DNA from: Trichopria drosophilae
Taxonomy: Eukaryota; Arthropoda; Insecta; Hymenoptera; Diapriidae
DNA length: 64,000 nucleotides
Direction: 5' to 3'
NCBI GenBank assembly: GCA_030407085.1
Contig: CM059583.1
Location: 25,146,001 to 25,210,000, forward strand
Shown here: piece after piece, positions 50,526 through 63,030 of the stretch
Numbering within the stretch: the first letter of the stretch is position 1
How the letters are laid out: each line of letters begins with the position of its first letter
Notes under the pieces: generated by a model
What the model was told of the DNA's origin: nothing
The model's input: the letters and a program-made list of their open reading frames with translations, nothing else
Database searches by the model: none
Made by a program: the position numbers and the translations under genes

Positions 50526-52430
50526 ATGTCTGAACACGAAGAAATGGCAATAATTCTGCACGAAATTGATAGATTACGAGTCTTAACAGTAGACTCAAAG
50601 TTTGTTTACAAACAAGTTGCGAAGAAATTCGAGAACCAACTAGCTGAACTGGAGAGTAATGGACCCACGACACAATTGTGGACCCAGTATTTCAGAATGG
50701 TGAATCTTGTGAAATAGTTCTGAAAGAATGAGGAATTGGTAACTTTACTTGGCAATGATGCAGAAAATGCTACCGTTCATTTCAATTACGCGAAACCAGC
50801 GCGACTCTATTATGCTGATGTTGCATGAAAAAATGACACTGGAAGAGTATAACCAATTCACAAGACAAGGGTTTTTCACAATTAGACGGATAAGTAAATT
50901 TTGGAGCGACACGTGGTCCGACATATACATCGAACAAGAGCTGACGAGATCGCTTAAGGTCTGTGGCGGTGTCACCCAACGAGGTTATACGAGTAGCGTT
51001 CTTGCGAAGTGGACTCTGGGCCAGTATTTATACAATGTTTGCAGCGAGGTAGAAAAATTTTGCAACGTTCATTATTCTTCTACCGAACAGCATGTAGACA
51101 TGAGAGAATCCAGATTTGTACGCGATAATGAGGATTCTGTAAAATTATCGACTGGCTATCTCAACATCCGCCTTTTCCTGAACTTCAAGAACTAATGTTG
51201 TTAAGTTCCGAAATCGTGGGAAATAAGAAAATTAACTGTCACATGGCAGAAGAGATAGGAACGAAAAGTATGTTGGCAATAATTGGTGATAATTTTCATT
51301 CTGTAAAATTGAAACGCAAAAATAGTGTACTTCCCATGAGCTGTATAACTTCCGGCATTCGGATTAATGATGTTGCCACACCAATCCAACCGCTTACGAT
51401 CTTCCAAAGAATCTGTATTTGAAGAACAAAACTTCGTCGCCAAGCAGGCTTTTGAAGATATTGATGCCTTGATAGTCACCACTGCTATTGAAACCTCAGA
51501 AAGTTCTCCAACAGTTGTAATCTTTGGAGAAGACATCGATCTGTTAGTTCTGTTGACAGGCCTAGGCTTAGAAAAAGAAACTAATTTATTTTTTGAAGCC
51601 AAGAAAAGGGAATACTTCACCAGTAATGTATTCCAGCACAGGAATACAGCCGACAGTTATCTATGATTCTAATTCTGCTATGTTCAACGTAGGGAAAGTG
51701 CAATTCATTAATATCTTTAAAAAATAAAGAACTTAAAAGTGTTATAAGCATCTTCAAAGAGGCAAATAGCTGCAGCGGGGGAGACATACGGCTGCATTGG
51801 AGCGATGCGTCTTTAGATAAGTGTCGATACCGTCACGTAAGAAATTTCTTCACGCTGCGATGAAAACAGATCATAACCATATGTTTGCAGTATTGACGCA
51901 TCCCGTTATTCCAGGATCCGAGCGCCGAATCGAAACCTCACAATTAATGAAGTCGGGGATTTTGAGCTCTTCCTCCCAAACATCTTTATAAAATGTCTGT
52001 AAATGATGGTTGCGGAAGATTTTAAATACGGAAATTTACAATTACGCTATGGTCGTCTTTGGAACCTCTGCGTCGACGATTTTCCTACCCTCACGGTAGG
52101 AAAGTCGAGACGCATTAATTTCTAGCTTAGCGTTAAGGTTTCCCAAACTTTTCGATTGGATTTTTAAGGCGTACCGGCAACAACGCCGATCGCGGCTGTC
52201 CGCAGTTAGAAACCATCAAAGCGCTGTGTGCTTCGATTTTGCTCTCCGTGTACCGGTACTTACCACAAAAGAACCAGCATCGGTGAATTTAATGGCAACC
52301 ATTTCATGTCAATGCCAGAAAGACTGTCGCTCCGCCTATAGCTGTAGGAAAACAGGACTAATTTGTTCTATTGCAGCGGTCAAACGTTTTCTTCTTTCAG
52401 ACTCTTCCTGCAAATGCAAAAATATAATGT
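50526..52430 (+). pseudogene. decayed copy of a multicopy insect ORF family with a Cys-rich C-terminus
   Basis: The fragments are in order but broken by stops and frameshifts. The start is ATG 50526 (MSEHEEMAIILHEIDRLRVL). Then come QFTRQGFFTIRRISKFWSDT at about 50855, SSTEQHVDMRESRFVRDNED at about 51080, NKKINCHMAEEIGTKSMLAI at about 51220, SPTVVIFGEDIDLLVLLTGL at about 51505, and a Cys-rich tail, CQCQKDCRSAYSCRKTGLIC, at about 52305. The GEDxDLLVLL motif and the Cys-rich end are hallmarks I recall from a large family of uncharacterised ORFs repeated in insect genomes and thought to be transposon-associated. Its function is unknown. The middle is partly deleted, so it is clearly not functional. 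Confidence 0.65.
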
Positions 52431-53704
52431 CATTATGCCAAGAATATAAAACACACATATTTTTACACCAGATACTTGTAAATAATAAAAAAAATCGGGT
52501 ACATTTAGTACAAACTTTTTTTTCAAGTTTATACGTCAACGATTTATTTCCCTTCATTTACACAAAAATTATTATTTCGGAGAAATGCCATATCTCGGCG
52601 AATTTTGGTCGTTCGAGGTTAAGGATGTTCCCGGCAAAATCCGTTTTCTGGGTAAACTGATGAATTTGGAATATAGCTTCCTTTTTGTGTTATACGTGTC
52701 CGGTTAAAATTTCAGAAAGCTCAGCCGAATCGAATTCGTGATATTCGACTTCAACGTTTCTATTTTTGTATGGGATTTGGTTACTTAGGCTCTCCGAGAG
52801 CGTGTTTTTAATTATTGCGATAAAGCGGTTCTGGGTATATTGATGAAAGAGTAGAATGTAAGAAAACATTTTATGACAAATACATATATAAAAAATTAAG
52901 AGTCCCAACCGTACCGTTTCTGAAATAATTAAATATTAATGTTTATCCGCCACTATGTTTTTGACGCTGAGTGTACCGAGGAGACTCGCAGTTGTGTATC
53001 GACGTTGCCAGATCGCTGCCCTGTCTCCAGCTCCTGAAAAAATGCCAACGCGTGTATAAGTATATCTGTATGTATATACTGCTCTTATAGATGTTTTATA
53101 TGTGTATTTGGCATTTTTTCCGGCGCCCCCTATCTTCGGCGCAGGCTTGTGTTTGTGCACATGAACATGATATGACGACGCGCGTGTGTGCGAAGGGGTC
53201 ACGTGAACAGGGAGCGCGGCTAACTTTTGGACGGACGTTACCGCTGGGAGCATCCATAAATAAAAACGCATTTTGTAGATAAATAAACTGTCTATCTATC
53301 TTATTTGAAACATTTTTGACCTAGAAGTCGCGATCGTATAGTAATTAGCTCGTAAAAATCAAATATATATATTTGACTTCTTGAAAAAGTGACAAAAATT
53401 CTATCTCCGGTTCTATTAGTCGAATAAAGACGAATAAAAAACTAAATTGTGCAGAATTTCAGCAGCGATATTTTTCTATTGAACTTCCAAATTCGAAAAA
53501 CTAAAAACTTTCGAGATATTTTTTAAAAACTCTAAAATGATCGATTTTTGTCACATTTTTTTCAATATAGGTCGTTCCTGACCTAAATTTTGGATGCAAC
53601 ACATGAAATACCTGTTTTACCATTGGAAAATACCTTCTCTGAAAAATTGACGACTTCGGAAATTATTGGAATCAACAGTAGCTAAAAATCACCTGGGAAA
53701 TATA
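52431..53704. other. intergenic DNA
   Basis: No gene is supported. A less AT-rich patch lies at 52950-53270, without open frames of protein-like character. Confidence 0.45.
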
Positions 53705-54100
53705 GTGGGGGAAGTAGGTGCAAAGTGGGATTTTGGCGTTTCGACGTATTAGAACATTTCCTATGTGTTTCTTTTTATTCTTTATTTTCAAATGGGTTGC
53801 TGTAGTATAAATTTTGAAACATATTTCAGTTTCCATTAACAGTTTACTAACCGTTCGAGCATGATGTAGGAGTTCGAAGCCAATTTGTAAATTTATACAT
53901 ATTTTCAATTGAGTAGTAAGTATCAATAAATTAGGTGGAATCAAAATCAGAATTGCATGACTTAATAGGCTTCTTTCACACTCTATTTTCGTTTTTTATT
54001 TGTTTCATTTGGGGTTGAGGAAGATATTATGCGTGTTGATAAAAGGGTGGGGCAAAGTGGGATGTGTTCTGTTTTCATCTAGGTTCTCAGAAATACGTAA

Positions 54101-54161
<61 letters not shown>

Positions 54162-54601
54162 CGATCGATCGATCGATCGAAAAGAAAGGAAAAGAAAAGA
54201 AAAGAAAAGAAAAGAAAAGAAAAGAAAAATGCCGCAAATCCTAGTGCTGGGTAGTGCCCGGTGAGTTAAGTTTATTCAAAATTATAATTTTTCTATGATT
54301 TTTTCTGTTCTGAAAATAAAAAAATACTTTTCCTTTGTGCAATTTTGAATTTTTTTTATTTAGACCTTTCCAGAAGTCATTTTAAGAACTCATCCCACTT
54401 TGCCTTGGATTTTCAGATTTAAAAAAAAAAAGGTTTTTCGCATAATTGAAATTTGGAATATAAAATAGATACTTTATCTTAAATGCGTTTAATAATATGT
54501 TAGTTGAGGACCTAAATAAGGGTTTCTATACCATATACCTAATCATTCTTATACCCCATATTTTTTGTACACTAGTTTTTCCAAAGCCATCCTACTTCCC
54601 C
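53705..54601. mobile_element. possible TA-flanked element (about 0.9 kb) carrying a microsatellite
   Basis: The left end GTGGGGGAAGTAGG and right end CCTACTTCCCC are short inverted repeats with TA on both outer sides. GCAAAGTGGGAT near 53720 is matched by ATCCCACTTTGC near 54390 in inverse orientation. The terminal match is only about 11 bp, so the boundaries are tentative. Confidence 0.45.
54103..54228. repeat. compound microsatellite (CT)n, (GATC)n, (AAAAG)n
   Basis: A run of about 28 CT units passes directly into about five GATC units and then into AAAAG units. Two reading frames remain open across it (Ser-Leu repeats, then Arg-Ser, then Lys-rich) purely because of the repeats. Confidence 0.95.
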
Positions 54602-57559
54602 TACATAGGTTTCAGTTCATTTTATTTCAACGTTATCGCATCGAGTTATATTTTGACAACAACGTAATTCATTTCTCAGCTTTACGATACTTCAGTTAGT
54701 AGGCATTAATTATTCCAGCAAAAATTACTTATGGTCTATTGTTCATAATTTATTATGATATTGGTTTATATAGGTTTATTCTAGAAAAAAAAGATGCAGC
54801 ATCTTGCGGAAAGCAATTGTAAAATGAAACACGAAATTGAAGAGAAGTTTTCAAGAATTAATTTATTAGTAGTGATGTAGCAATATATTATAAATTATGA
54901 AAAATACTATTGATACTTATATAAAATATGATGTTAATTAAAAAAATTTAGTGATAAAAAATTGGAAATCAATAAGAATACAAATTTTCGTGGGGCATAT
55001 TTATTATTTTTTGTAGGTGGAGCAACAATTTCTCTCGTTGTGCTAACTATTTTTGTCGACATGGTGAGTAATACATTAGTAACAGTTTAAAGGTATATTA
55101 ATTAATTCCGACATTCATATCATTTATTTCCGATGTAAAACATTTTGTAAGTTGTAAGTTTTTGCCAATTCATTAAATTCACAAAGTAGTAAAACATTTA
55201 GGTAGGTTTGTTTTGTTGTATTACCGATAATTAAACTTCTAATTTAGTGATATCAAGTCTTGCTATCGTTGCCTTAATTCCATAAGTGATATTGTTTTTA
55301 AAGATAAACAATATTTAACTTAATATAAGCAGTGCCACTGACGACATTCAAATATAAAAAATTGATTATGCGCTATTACAAGATGGCCTAAACCGTTTAT
55401 CAGTATATGAATAATATGACGCGCAATTTAGATACGTGATACAGCACATCATTGATCATAATTCAGCATTATCATATATGTAAAAACGTATATTATTGAA
55501 AAGTATTTTATTACAAGTAAATAATATCATATTTATATAGGAAAAACTAATTTTCATTATATTCGTTACAAACATAATTTGCACATACAGAATCTGGACG
55601 GGAACTATGATACAGGTATCGAAGTAATCGACTAGTTACGGTGTTTCCCTATTTGTTGAATAAAACTACAAATTACTAAAATTTTGCATTTACAAGATAT
55701 AGGTATTCTGAATCCATAAAAATGAAATTGGAAACCGCTCTGAACTTAATAGGTGATAGGCAGTGCGTCCATTGTCATCTATCGGGTAATAATCTTCGTC
55801 ATGAATTACGAAGATACTTAAAAAGTTGATGTGTCGAACGCTCACCATTTGGCGGCGCATGTCGTGTGTATCGTTTTCGCAAGTTATGAAACGCGATTAA
55901 CTCCATTTACAAGAAATAGGCGTTGTGAATCAATAGTACTGATTGTGATAAACGGGTATGATAAAATACCACACTAAGGGAAATATCGTTAACAGTTGAC
56001 ACACTGAATATTTATAAAAGTTCTAGTGATAGTGATTATAAATTAGGTGTAATTATTAAAAAATACTTACTGCTGATTAGCATCCGACATAAAGCTCAAA
56101 ACTTGTTAAAACCTAATGACAGATTTGAAATGATCGTTGTAGAACTTATTAACTATTAAGTAAAACACGAAAATTGTATGTATTAATTGTTTGTTGTGCA
56201 TATTTTATAGCACAAAATATACTGCTGGACAATGAGAACGAAAAGTTTGGACACCAAGTTTAATCCAGATTTTTGTTGTAAAAATTATACATTAATTTAA
56301 TAAATGTCATTTGTTTTACTTTCCCTAATATGTGTTAATTGCAAAGACCCATAGAGTTTTTTTTATTAATACGATATGCATTTTGCAACATGTTAATATG
56401 ATTAAAAAATAATGGTTAGGACAGGCAAGGGGAATGAAATGTTATGATTGAAACAACGATTTTCTCGAATGAAAATATAAAACAAATAAAATAAAACAAA
56501 ACTATATTATTGTTACTTGCACTTATTAAAGCACATTTTAAGACTAATATATTTTTGCATCGAGATAGTATTCGTAATATAAAAAAATATGGAAAACACG
56601 GTCGCGTAAAATTCCAAAAGTTGTGGAATGCTTTTTGTATAATGATCCAAATATCACCCATACTCATTTAAAATCAGAATGTCAAACAATCAGTCCAGTG
56701 TACTGGAGTGAATATTCCTATCTAATTTGATTAGTTTTATCCGTACAGCGCTTCGTGAACGGTGAGATGCATTATCGGCATTATTTACAAAAAATAGATG
56801 TATGAATGATAAGAAAATTCCAACGAATTTAAATTCACATGTTTTCAAGTCATTACTCTACTAATGAATAATATAATAAACCTATTTGTAAGGAAATATT
56901 ACATTTAAAAGATAAATATTAATCTTTATTTTTGTAATGTTATTTTATAGCAAATAAAACTATTTAAAAAATATTTATGCAGGCAACTCGTGCAGTTACT
57001 TAAACACTGTTAATATAACGACACTCGCACATTATGTAGGAAATTCTACAATTATAAAAATGTCTTTAGAAATTTTGTGGATCATGAAGGGAAGTTTTTT
57101 CGGTTATCATTTCATAACTTTCTATAACACAATTCAGTGATTTTTAGTCACAGTAACAGAAATATGTAAAGTGAATAAAAAATCACTGCACTGCAAATTC
57201 CAATTTTTTTATACGAATAAAATGCCACCTAGTATTTCAAAAGAATTTTCGTGCTAAAAAAGATGGCGCTAGCAGAATTGTCCTATCGTGTTGCATTTTC
57301 TAGAAAATTATGATTAATTGTGCCAAAATGTGCGTTTTTGGCACTTTTTCCGTTGTCTTTGTAACATATGAGAATATGCTTTGGACAATCCCAGCATCAT
57401 TTCCGAAATATATTTTTGTGCTGGAAACGATGGCACTGGCAGAATTTTCCAATTACACTGGTTGTACCGAACGTGCCAAACCTCATCTAGATAGAACTAA
57501 CCGGAGAACTAACTCTAACGATCATAGAATTGATGGACAAGGAACTTAATTCTGATCTT
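54602..57559. other. AT-rich DNA with possible short exons
   Basis: No secure gene. Two short segments with splice-like borders (55017-55063 and 55541-55615) are described in the findings. The rest is featureless; a fragment at 57260-57440 repeats sequence found near 49060-49200 (GTGCTGGAAACGATGGC). Confidence 0.4.
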
Positions 57560-58140
57560 GTCCCAGCTACAATTACCTGATTAAGAAAGCTGGTACCCAG
57601 TCATACAGGATAGTTATTATTTACTCAAGAAGCAGAAGCCGGCATTTAAAAAGTTTTTAATAGATCTAAATCTCTTCCTGTTCCGATTAAAGTATCTATG
57701 GACGAGACACCAGATCAGCGGAAGTTGACAGATTTATTAAATCAAGAAATTGATAAAAACAAACCATCAAATTAAAATGAGACGCTTCATGTTACGATTT
57801 TTAATGGGAGATCTACTATAATATTGGAGTCAATCATTTTCTAAGTCAGCCAAAAAACCTATAGCACCTGATGCTTTCATTTAGCCGTATGTATTATGAA
57901 AATGTTAATAGATTGCGTCTAAAACTAAATCACCGTAACTTAATTTAGTCGCAGTGTGTATAAAACCTGACATAATTCTGCTCACGGAAACTAGTCTTAT
58001 ACCAGACTTCGTGGATACCTAATTTGGCTTCCAAGGTTATTTCATCTATACACAAGATCTTTTACCAAGCACTAGTGTCCATTGGAAATGAGGTGGGTCT
58101 CTTGTCGCCATAAGGAAAGGGATTTGCAGCATTCAAATAT
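57560..58140 (+). mobile_element. degenerate LINE fragment: end of ORF1 and start of endonuclease
   Basis: In broken frames, 57690-57780 reads VSMDETPDQRKLTDLLNQEI, like the C-terminal end of CR1/Jockey-type ORF1 proteins. From about 57970, IILLTETSLIPDFVDT and then GGSLVAIRKGI match the N-terminal apurinic endonuclease motif (LTETWL ... GGGVLIAIRK). Stops and frameshifts show it is dead. It is cut off at about 58140. Confidence 0.7.
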
Positions 58141-58493
58141 ATACATATTTAAAAAATATGTCTTTATAAATTGTTTTGCTTACAGGTATTTAATACAATA
58201 ATATTAGAATATTATGTTATGCAACAAGTGTACCACTTCACGCACTGTACGGATTGTATACGATATTTTATGCACAGATTTGCAATGCGTTAACTCGTAA
58301 AATTTAGTGCGTGAAATAGATGGAGTGTGTGCAGTTTACAACTAATACAAATATATGATATTCACTTTACAGACGAATGTTCTACTTCACGTATGGTAAA
58401 TCCGCGTATAATAGTATTTTTCGATACAAGTAAAATATTGTTTTTGTGACAGCATTTTGCCCACGCAGTAACAAAAAATAAAACATTGCACTT
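58141..58493. other. AT-rich DNA
   Basis: I see nothing in it beyond simple AT-rich sequence. Confidence 0.4.
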
Positions 58494-58763
58494 CCCAGCA
58501 AACAAAAAATAATTCAAAATGATTGAAAAGTATTTATTTGTGAACTTTGAATTGCATTTGTTGAATTTCTTGAATGCTTCTCAATAATATCGGACAAAAC
58601 TTACGGAGCCAACACTTCAATATTCCGAATAAGCATTGCCATGCATATTTTGAAACCTTCTGAATGCTTCCTATACTTACCAATATATATTCAAAGAGTA
58701 AGAAAAAGGATTCAGAAGTATTCAAGTTTCAATATGCGTCTCAATCAGTCTTCGTTTACTGGG
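58494..58763. mobile_element. CCCAG-ended MITE (270 bp)
   Basis: The left end is CCCAGCAAACAAAAAATAAT and the right end CTTCGTTTACTGGG. A related copy with CCCAGTAAACAGAAACG and TTCAGAATGATTGA begins at 63031. Repeated TTCTGAATGCTT motifs occur inside. No coding. Confidence 0.6.
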
Positions 58764-59149
58764 TTATGATACCCGCATTCAAATACACAGCCCATTCTTC
58801 TTTAGTAAAGTTTTAGTTACATATGGTTGCCTTTCGTTGCACAAACACAGTTCTTATATCATATCACTTCTCTTTTCTTCGTATAACGATCACTGCCATA
58901 AAATATGATCCATGTCTTGCATTAGATTACCGCTTGGACATACCGGGCTTCGATGAAGTTCACTGGGGTTAATGAAGCTTTTAAATGATAATGAATAGCT
59001 CTTATTCTATTCACAAACGTAATAAGTTCTCTTGATAGTTTTGTATTGTCAAATCACGGCTTTGTAGGTGGGAAAAGTATAATATTTTCGGCAGAATCAC
59101 AGTAAAAATTTACATGAACTCTAGATAAAAACCCACTAGATATATTTAA
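58764..59149. other. AT-rich DNA, nothing recognised
   Basis: The stretch about 58830-59040 has a slightly protein-like flavour (CPSGNLMQDMDH-type residues on the minus strand) that may be a LINE C-terminal remnant. This is too weak to call. Confidence 0.25.
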
Positions 59150-59441
59150 AATCACCCCTACTTTAAAAATCCAGGTGGTTTTTCCACGTAGTCTGACCGC
59201 GTGGTCTCGACCTGGCAGTTTTGGCCCATTTAACCAGGTCGAGACCATGTGGGATTCTCGCGTTTTTGCCCTACTGAAATATTTTTTCCGACAAAAATAA
59301 CTACATAAAATGTTTGCGTTTACTATTTTGTTAATAACTATTAACTTCTTTAAATAATTGCTTAAGTATTTGTTTGAACTAAACCCGCATTTATCAATAT
59401 GTCTTCTGCACTTCAGTATAAGTTACTCTTGTTCACGTGGT

Positions 59442-59442
59442 A

Positions 59443-59470
<28 letters not shown>
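59442..59470. repeat. AT dinucleotide repeat
   Basis: About 14 AT units lie directly before the tRNA-like sequence. Confidence 0.9.
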
Positions 59471-59473
<3 letters not shown>

Positions 59474-59549
59474 AGCGTAGCGTAGTGGTTGAGTTGAGGC
59501 GTCAGTGTAGTAAACGGAAGACCGCAGGGTTCAATCCTCGGTCGGGGTA
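59471..59549 (+). mobile_element. tRNA-derived SINE head or tRNA pseudogene
   Basis: The A box TAGCGTAGTGGTTGAG (59478-59493) and B box GGGTTCAATCC (59527-59537) have tRNA-like spacing, and the T arm (CGCAGGGTTCAATCCTCGG) partly pairs. The acceptor stem and anticodon arm do not form well, so it is not a functional tRNA. Confidence 0.55.
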
Positions 59550-60379
59550 AATTATTTTCAAGTTCATAGATTTATTTACAAGAGAAATTGTAAAACTATA
59601 TTCCGTAATAACATATCTAACATTCACATAAATATTAATAAAAAGCATATTAAATATCTATAATAATTCGTCCTGTTGTTTTAGTATTTTGTGGCTGTTT
59701 ATATTTATCACATAATAAATCACATAATAATCTTTTCACAAATTCTCACATGATATATCACGTGATATATAGGATACGTAGTTTTGACCAGGTGGTCATG
59801 ACCTTGTGGCAAAATCAGACATGGTCTCGACCTGGTCAAATGGGCCAAAACTACCAGGTCGAGACCACGTGGTAAAACCCACCTTGATTTTTTCAGTTGG
59901 GACATAAAGCAATACATAATTGCAAACTGAAAATATCATATCAATTTTGTACAATAAGTAAGGATCTATCGATCCGAAAAAATCAGCACGTGAGTCTGTA
60001 AACTTGAATGATTTTTCTCTCGAAATAAAGCTTTAGTATTTACAGTAGCTTTGTAAACAATCGCTACAGCACGTACAGGCGAATCAGCTGAGTGTAGACC
60101 ACCATATTGCGAGTTCGATCGAGAGGTATTCGAGATTCCCGAATCGAGCCGAGGTCGGGTAGCTCTAGCCTGGTAAAAATGGAATCGTCCGCGTTCGCTT
60201 AAATGTCCGAAATCGGAGCGTACGCAAAGCGTTTTGTCGTATTCGGTAGATTTACGCCAAAATTCATGTCATGTTTAGAAGGATTTCGACCTATATTACA
60301 GCACAGGTTTCTAGCCAGATCATAAAAATCTAGGATAATTCTGAACAGATTCTCGTGACCATCTCTACTAGGGTAAGAA

Positions 60380-60870
60380 AGAAGAAAATAGCCCACAGAC
60401 TATATATAAATCAATTAGATGAATCTAAGGCCGTTTTAACACTAATAAGCTACGAGTGCAGCGTAAAAGAGTTCGTGCTCAGTGTTATCAGTGTTTACAT
60501 TTCATTAAAATTCAGTAGGTTCAGTGTCAGTGATTTTAGGTTCAATGACAATCCACAGTAATGAAATTGAATGTTATTAACTGCGGACCTGGTTCAAATG
60601 GAATTCCTGAATATTTCCTCACTAGACTAATAACAATCTACTATTTATAATAATTCGTTTTAACAGATAAGTTTCCTGGAATGTGGAAACATACGTCTGT
60701 TTTTAAGAGCGGAGACAGGAATTCCGCGTCTTGAACTGTATGGGCCCATATCCAAAACTAGCTACATTAAAAAACTATTCGATTAGATTGTAACGGACAA
60801 ACACCACATAATGGAATCCTTCAAGACTAAATTTACAACTGATGTGATTTTTACCGATTTTTTTAAAGCC
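60380..60870 (+). mobile_element. degenerate LINE reverse transcriptase fragment
   Basis: Around 60580-60720, NCGPGSNGIPEYFLTRL and then FPGMWKHTSVFKSGDRN match the N-terminal reverse transcriptase motifs of CR1/Jockey-like LINEs (GPDGIP ... FP..WK...V.P.FKSGDR). Frames are broken before and after. It could be part of the same insertion as the endonuclease fragment at 57.56-58.14 kb, now separated by other elements. Confidence 0.6.
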
Positions 60871-63030
60871 ATTCATTTGACGCATTAAATAACGATCTAT
60901 TTATCCCAAAATTATGTAGTTATATTTAGGGCTTCTTTTGTTTATATTATTTAAAAATGATATTGGATTCGTTATAAAGTTCTTAAGCTTCGTTAATGAT
61001 CTTAAATGACTTTCGATTATATCGAGAATTCGTATTTATAATTGGTGCATAAATAGTGCCTTAAAGTTAAAGCTAAATCCGAAAGTGTTACCACGAGTTT
61101 GTACTATTATTGCATGCCCTCCGTTCTACTCATTCTGCTGAACGTAATCGCCAGCCAACATATATTTTACACGTGGTAAAAAGGAACTCAGGTAAGAATG
61201 ATATATGAATGAATAATTAAGGTATAAAAATAAAATCTATAATTCTCAGAAATTTGCTTTCTATTTATATTATTTATTTTATAACGTCAAAGCTCTCAAA
61301 TTAAAAGCGTTTTCTGAGACCTCATATTTAAGAGGTCTTGTAGAGCTCTTAAAATCGATGCATAAATCTTCTTAAATATGACATTAAGGGCTCTTTGTGA
61401 TAAGTATTTATGATATATTAAGTTTTTTAAGACTACTTAAACAGTTCTTAAAAATGTCTTTTTGCTGCTTGGGCATTGATGTAATTTTATCATGTTTGTC
61501 AAGGTATCAGATCATGATTGTGGTTTTGATCCTTAGATATGCTTCTCGAATACGGTCTCCATATTTAGCATACGAAAAGGTCTAGATAGAATCCGTCCAA
61601 CATAAAATCCTTCGTTACTAGGCCTATAAATAAAATAAACTTGTAGGTTTATGTGAGCATGATTATTATTTTTCAATCTCTGGACTGAAATTCTAAATCC
61701 GCCATCGCGAATATATATTTTTCGAATTTGCGTCCACCATATTGGATCCGCCATTTAGAATTTTAGAAATCCGATTTCAGATTCCGATTCAGCGACCTCA
61801 AAAATTATGATTTACCAAATTACAGTCGAATCGACGAAGTATAATATAAACATTTTTTTTTCACATGCGCATATATGCGTCATGAGATAAAAGTGGCACG
61901 ACTTATTTCTACGCATATATGCGTCACAGTTAAAGGGTTAAGATCCGGGCGAGAACTACACGATGTAATGCTTAACTATACAACATAAGCTGTCAGAAAT
62001 TCGATTCATCTGACGTAAATAATCTGTCGGTTGAAATAAACACTATCTATAAATTTCGTAATCCGCATCTTTAGTTGAATCTGGGCACTCTGACTTATCT
62101 CCTTAAAATATACATATTAGAACTCGTATGAGACATCTCGGCTTTCGTATCATTGATATCATACGTGGTTTTTTAACAAAGGTTAATTAAAAATCACGCG
62201 AATGTATAATAGTGAAATAAAAATAAAATTGAGAACCCTATGAACAATATTTCCCTCTCATTACTTCTTTGTTAGGAAAATGCAAAGAGTGCACAGACTA
62301 TAACGTACAAAAATATGAAAAATACTAAAATGTAAAAAAAATAAAAAACGAAATTGTGTGCTAAAGTTTCATTCCGAGCTAATAAAAGTAAAAAAAAAAT
62401 AAAGGAAAGTAAATATCGGCAACGTTTATACTATTCTGTACAATAAAATTTTCAACAAGAACATTATAAATTTCATTAACGTTTACGCGTGTCTGCACCA
62501 AAGGATTCCTTCAATCCAGTTACGTTTGTTGACGCCAGGCCCGTACGCGATGCGCGTAGGCTTGTTGCGCCCCATTTTGCCTCCCGTTATAGAAATGAGT
62601 TTTCACTCAAAAGCAGATTAATGACAAGCTTAGAGAATGTCATGTGCGGACAACCGACGGGATAATATACAGGGTGACCCATTTTAAATTCCCCACCAGA
62701 TTATCTTGGAAGGAATGCATTTTCTGAACAAAGTTCAAACATAAGTTTAGTATTTCTCCTTGGCTATTTAATGGTGATTTTGAATTTGACCTTAATTGTG
62801 AATGTCAAGGTCAATTAAAGGTCGAGTTAATTTTTTTTTAAATGGGAACCACTATTATTTTATCGCAGATTTGGAAAGTGCGGAAAATTTCACGTCAGAA
62901 TATGACCTTGACAACCATCTGCAGTTCAACGTCAGGGTCATTTTGAAGTGAAAGTTCCGGTCATACCTATCTATCTTAGTACGTGTATTTTTATGAATGG
63001 GCTGTGTTTTTACAATTAGGTCGTAATTAT
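60871..63030. other. intergenic DNA with repeat fragments
   Basis: 61690-61800 carries the dispersed ATATTGGATCCGCCATTTAG repeat. 61865-61945 has two copies of the palindrome GCATATATGCGTCA, ending AAAGGGTTAA. 62671-62700 (CAGGGTGACCCATTTTAAAT) looks like the end of a common insect repeat. No gene. Confidence 0.5.

Larger units (their letters stand above)
59150..59903. mobile_element. inverted-repeat element with four GGTCTCGACCTGG-type motifs
   Basis: The left arm (59169-59275) and right arm (59800-59895) pair: GTGGTCTCGACCTGGCAGTT against AACTACCAGGTCGAGACCAC, then TGGCCCATTTAACCAGGTCG against CGACCTGGTCAAATGGGCCA. The centre contains an AT repeat and a tRNA-like sequence. Ends near CACCCCTACTTT and TTTTCAGTTGGGA are tentative. 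Confidence 0.65.

Noticed and set aside
51201..51620. 139-codon minus-strand frame
   Set aside because: Shadow of the decayed plus-strand ORF, which carries the recognisable motifs.
54000..54264. Two overlapping frames of 84 and 66 codons with Ser-Leu and Lys-rich runs
   Set aside because: They exist only because the CT, GATC and AAAAG repeats contain no stops.
56041..56110. Minus-strand first coding exon (MSDANQ) before a GTAAGTAT donor
   Set aside because: Only seven codons, no partner exon found; could be chance.
59471..59549. Functional tRNA gene
   Set aside because: A and B boxes are present, but the acceptor and anticodon stems do not pair.
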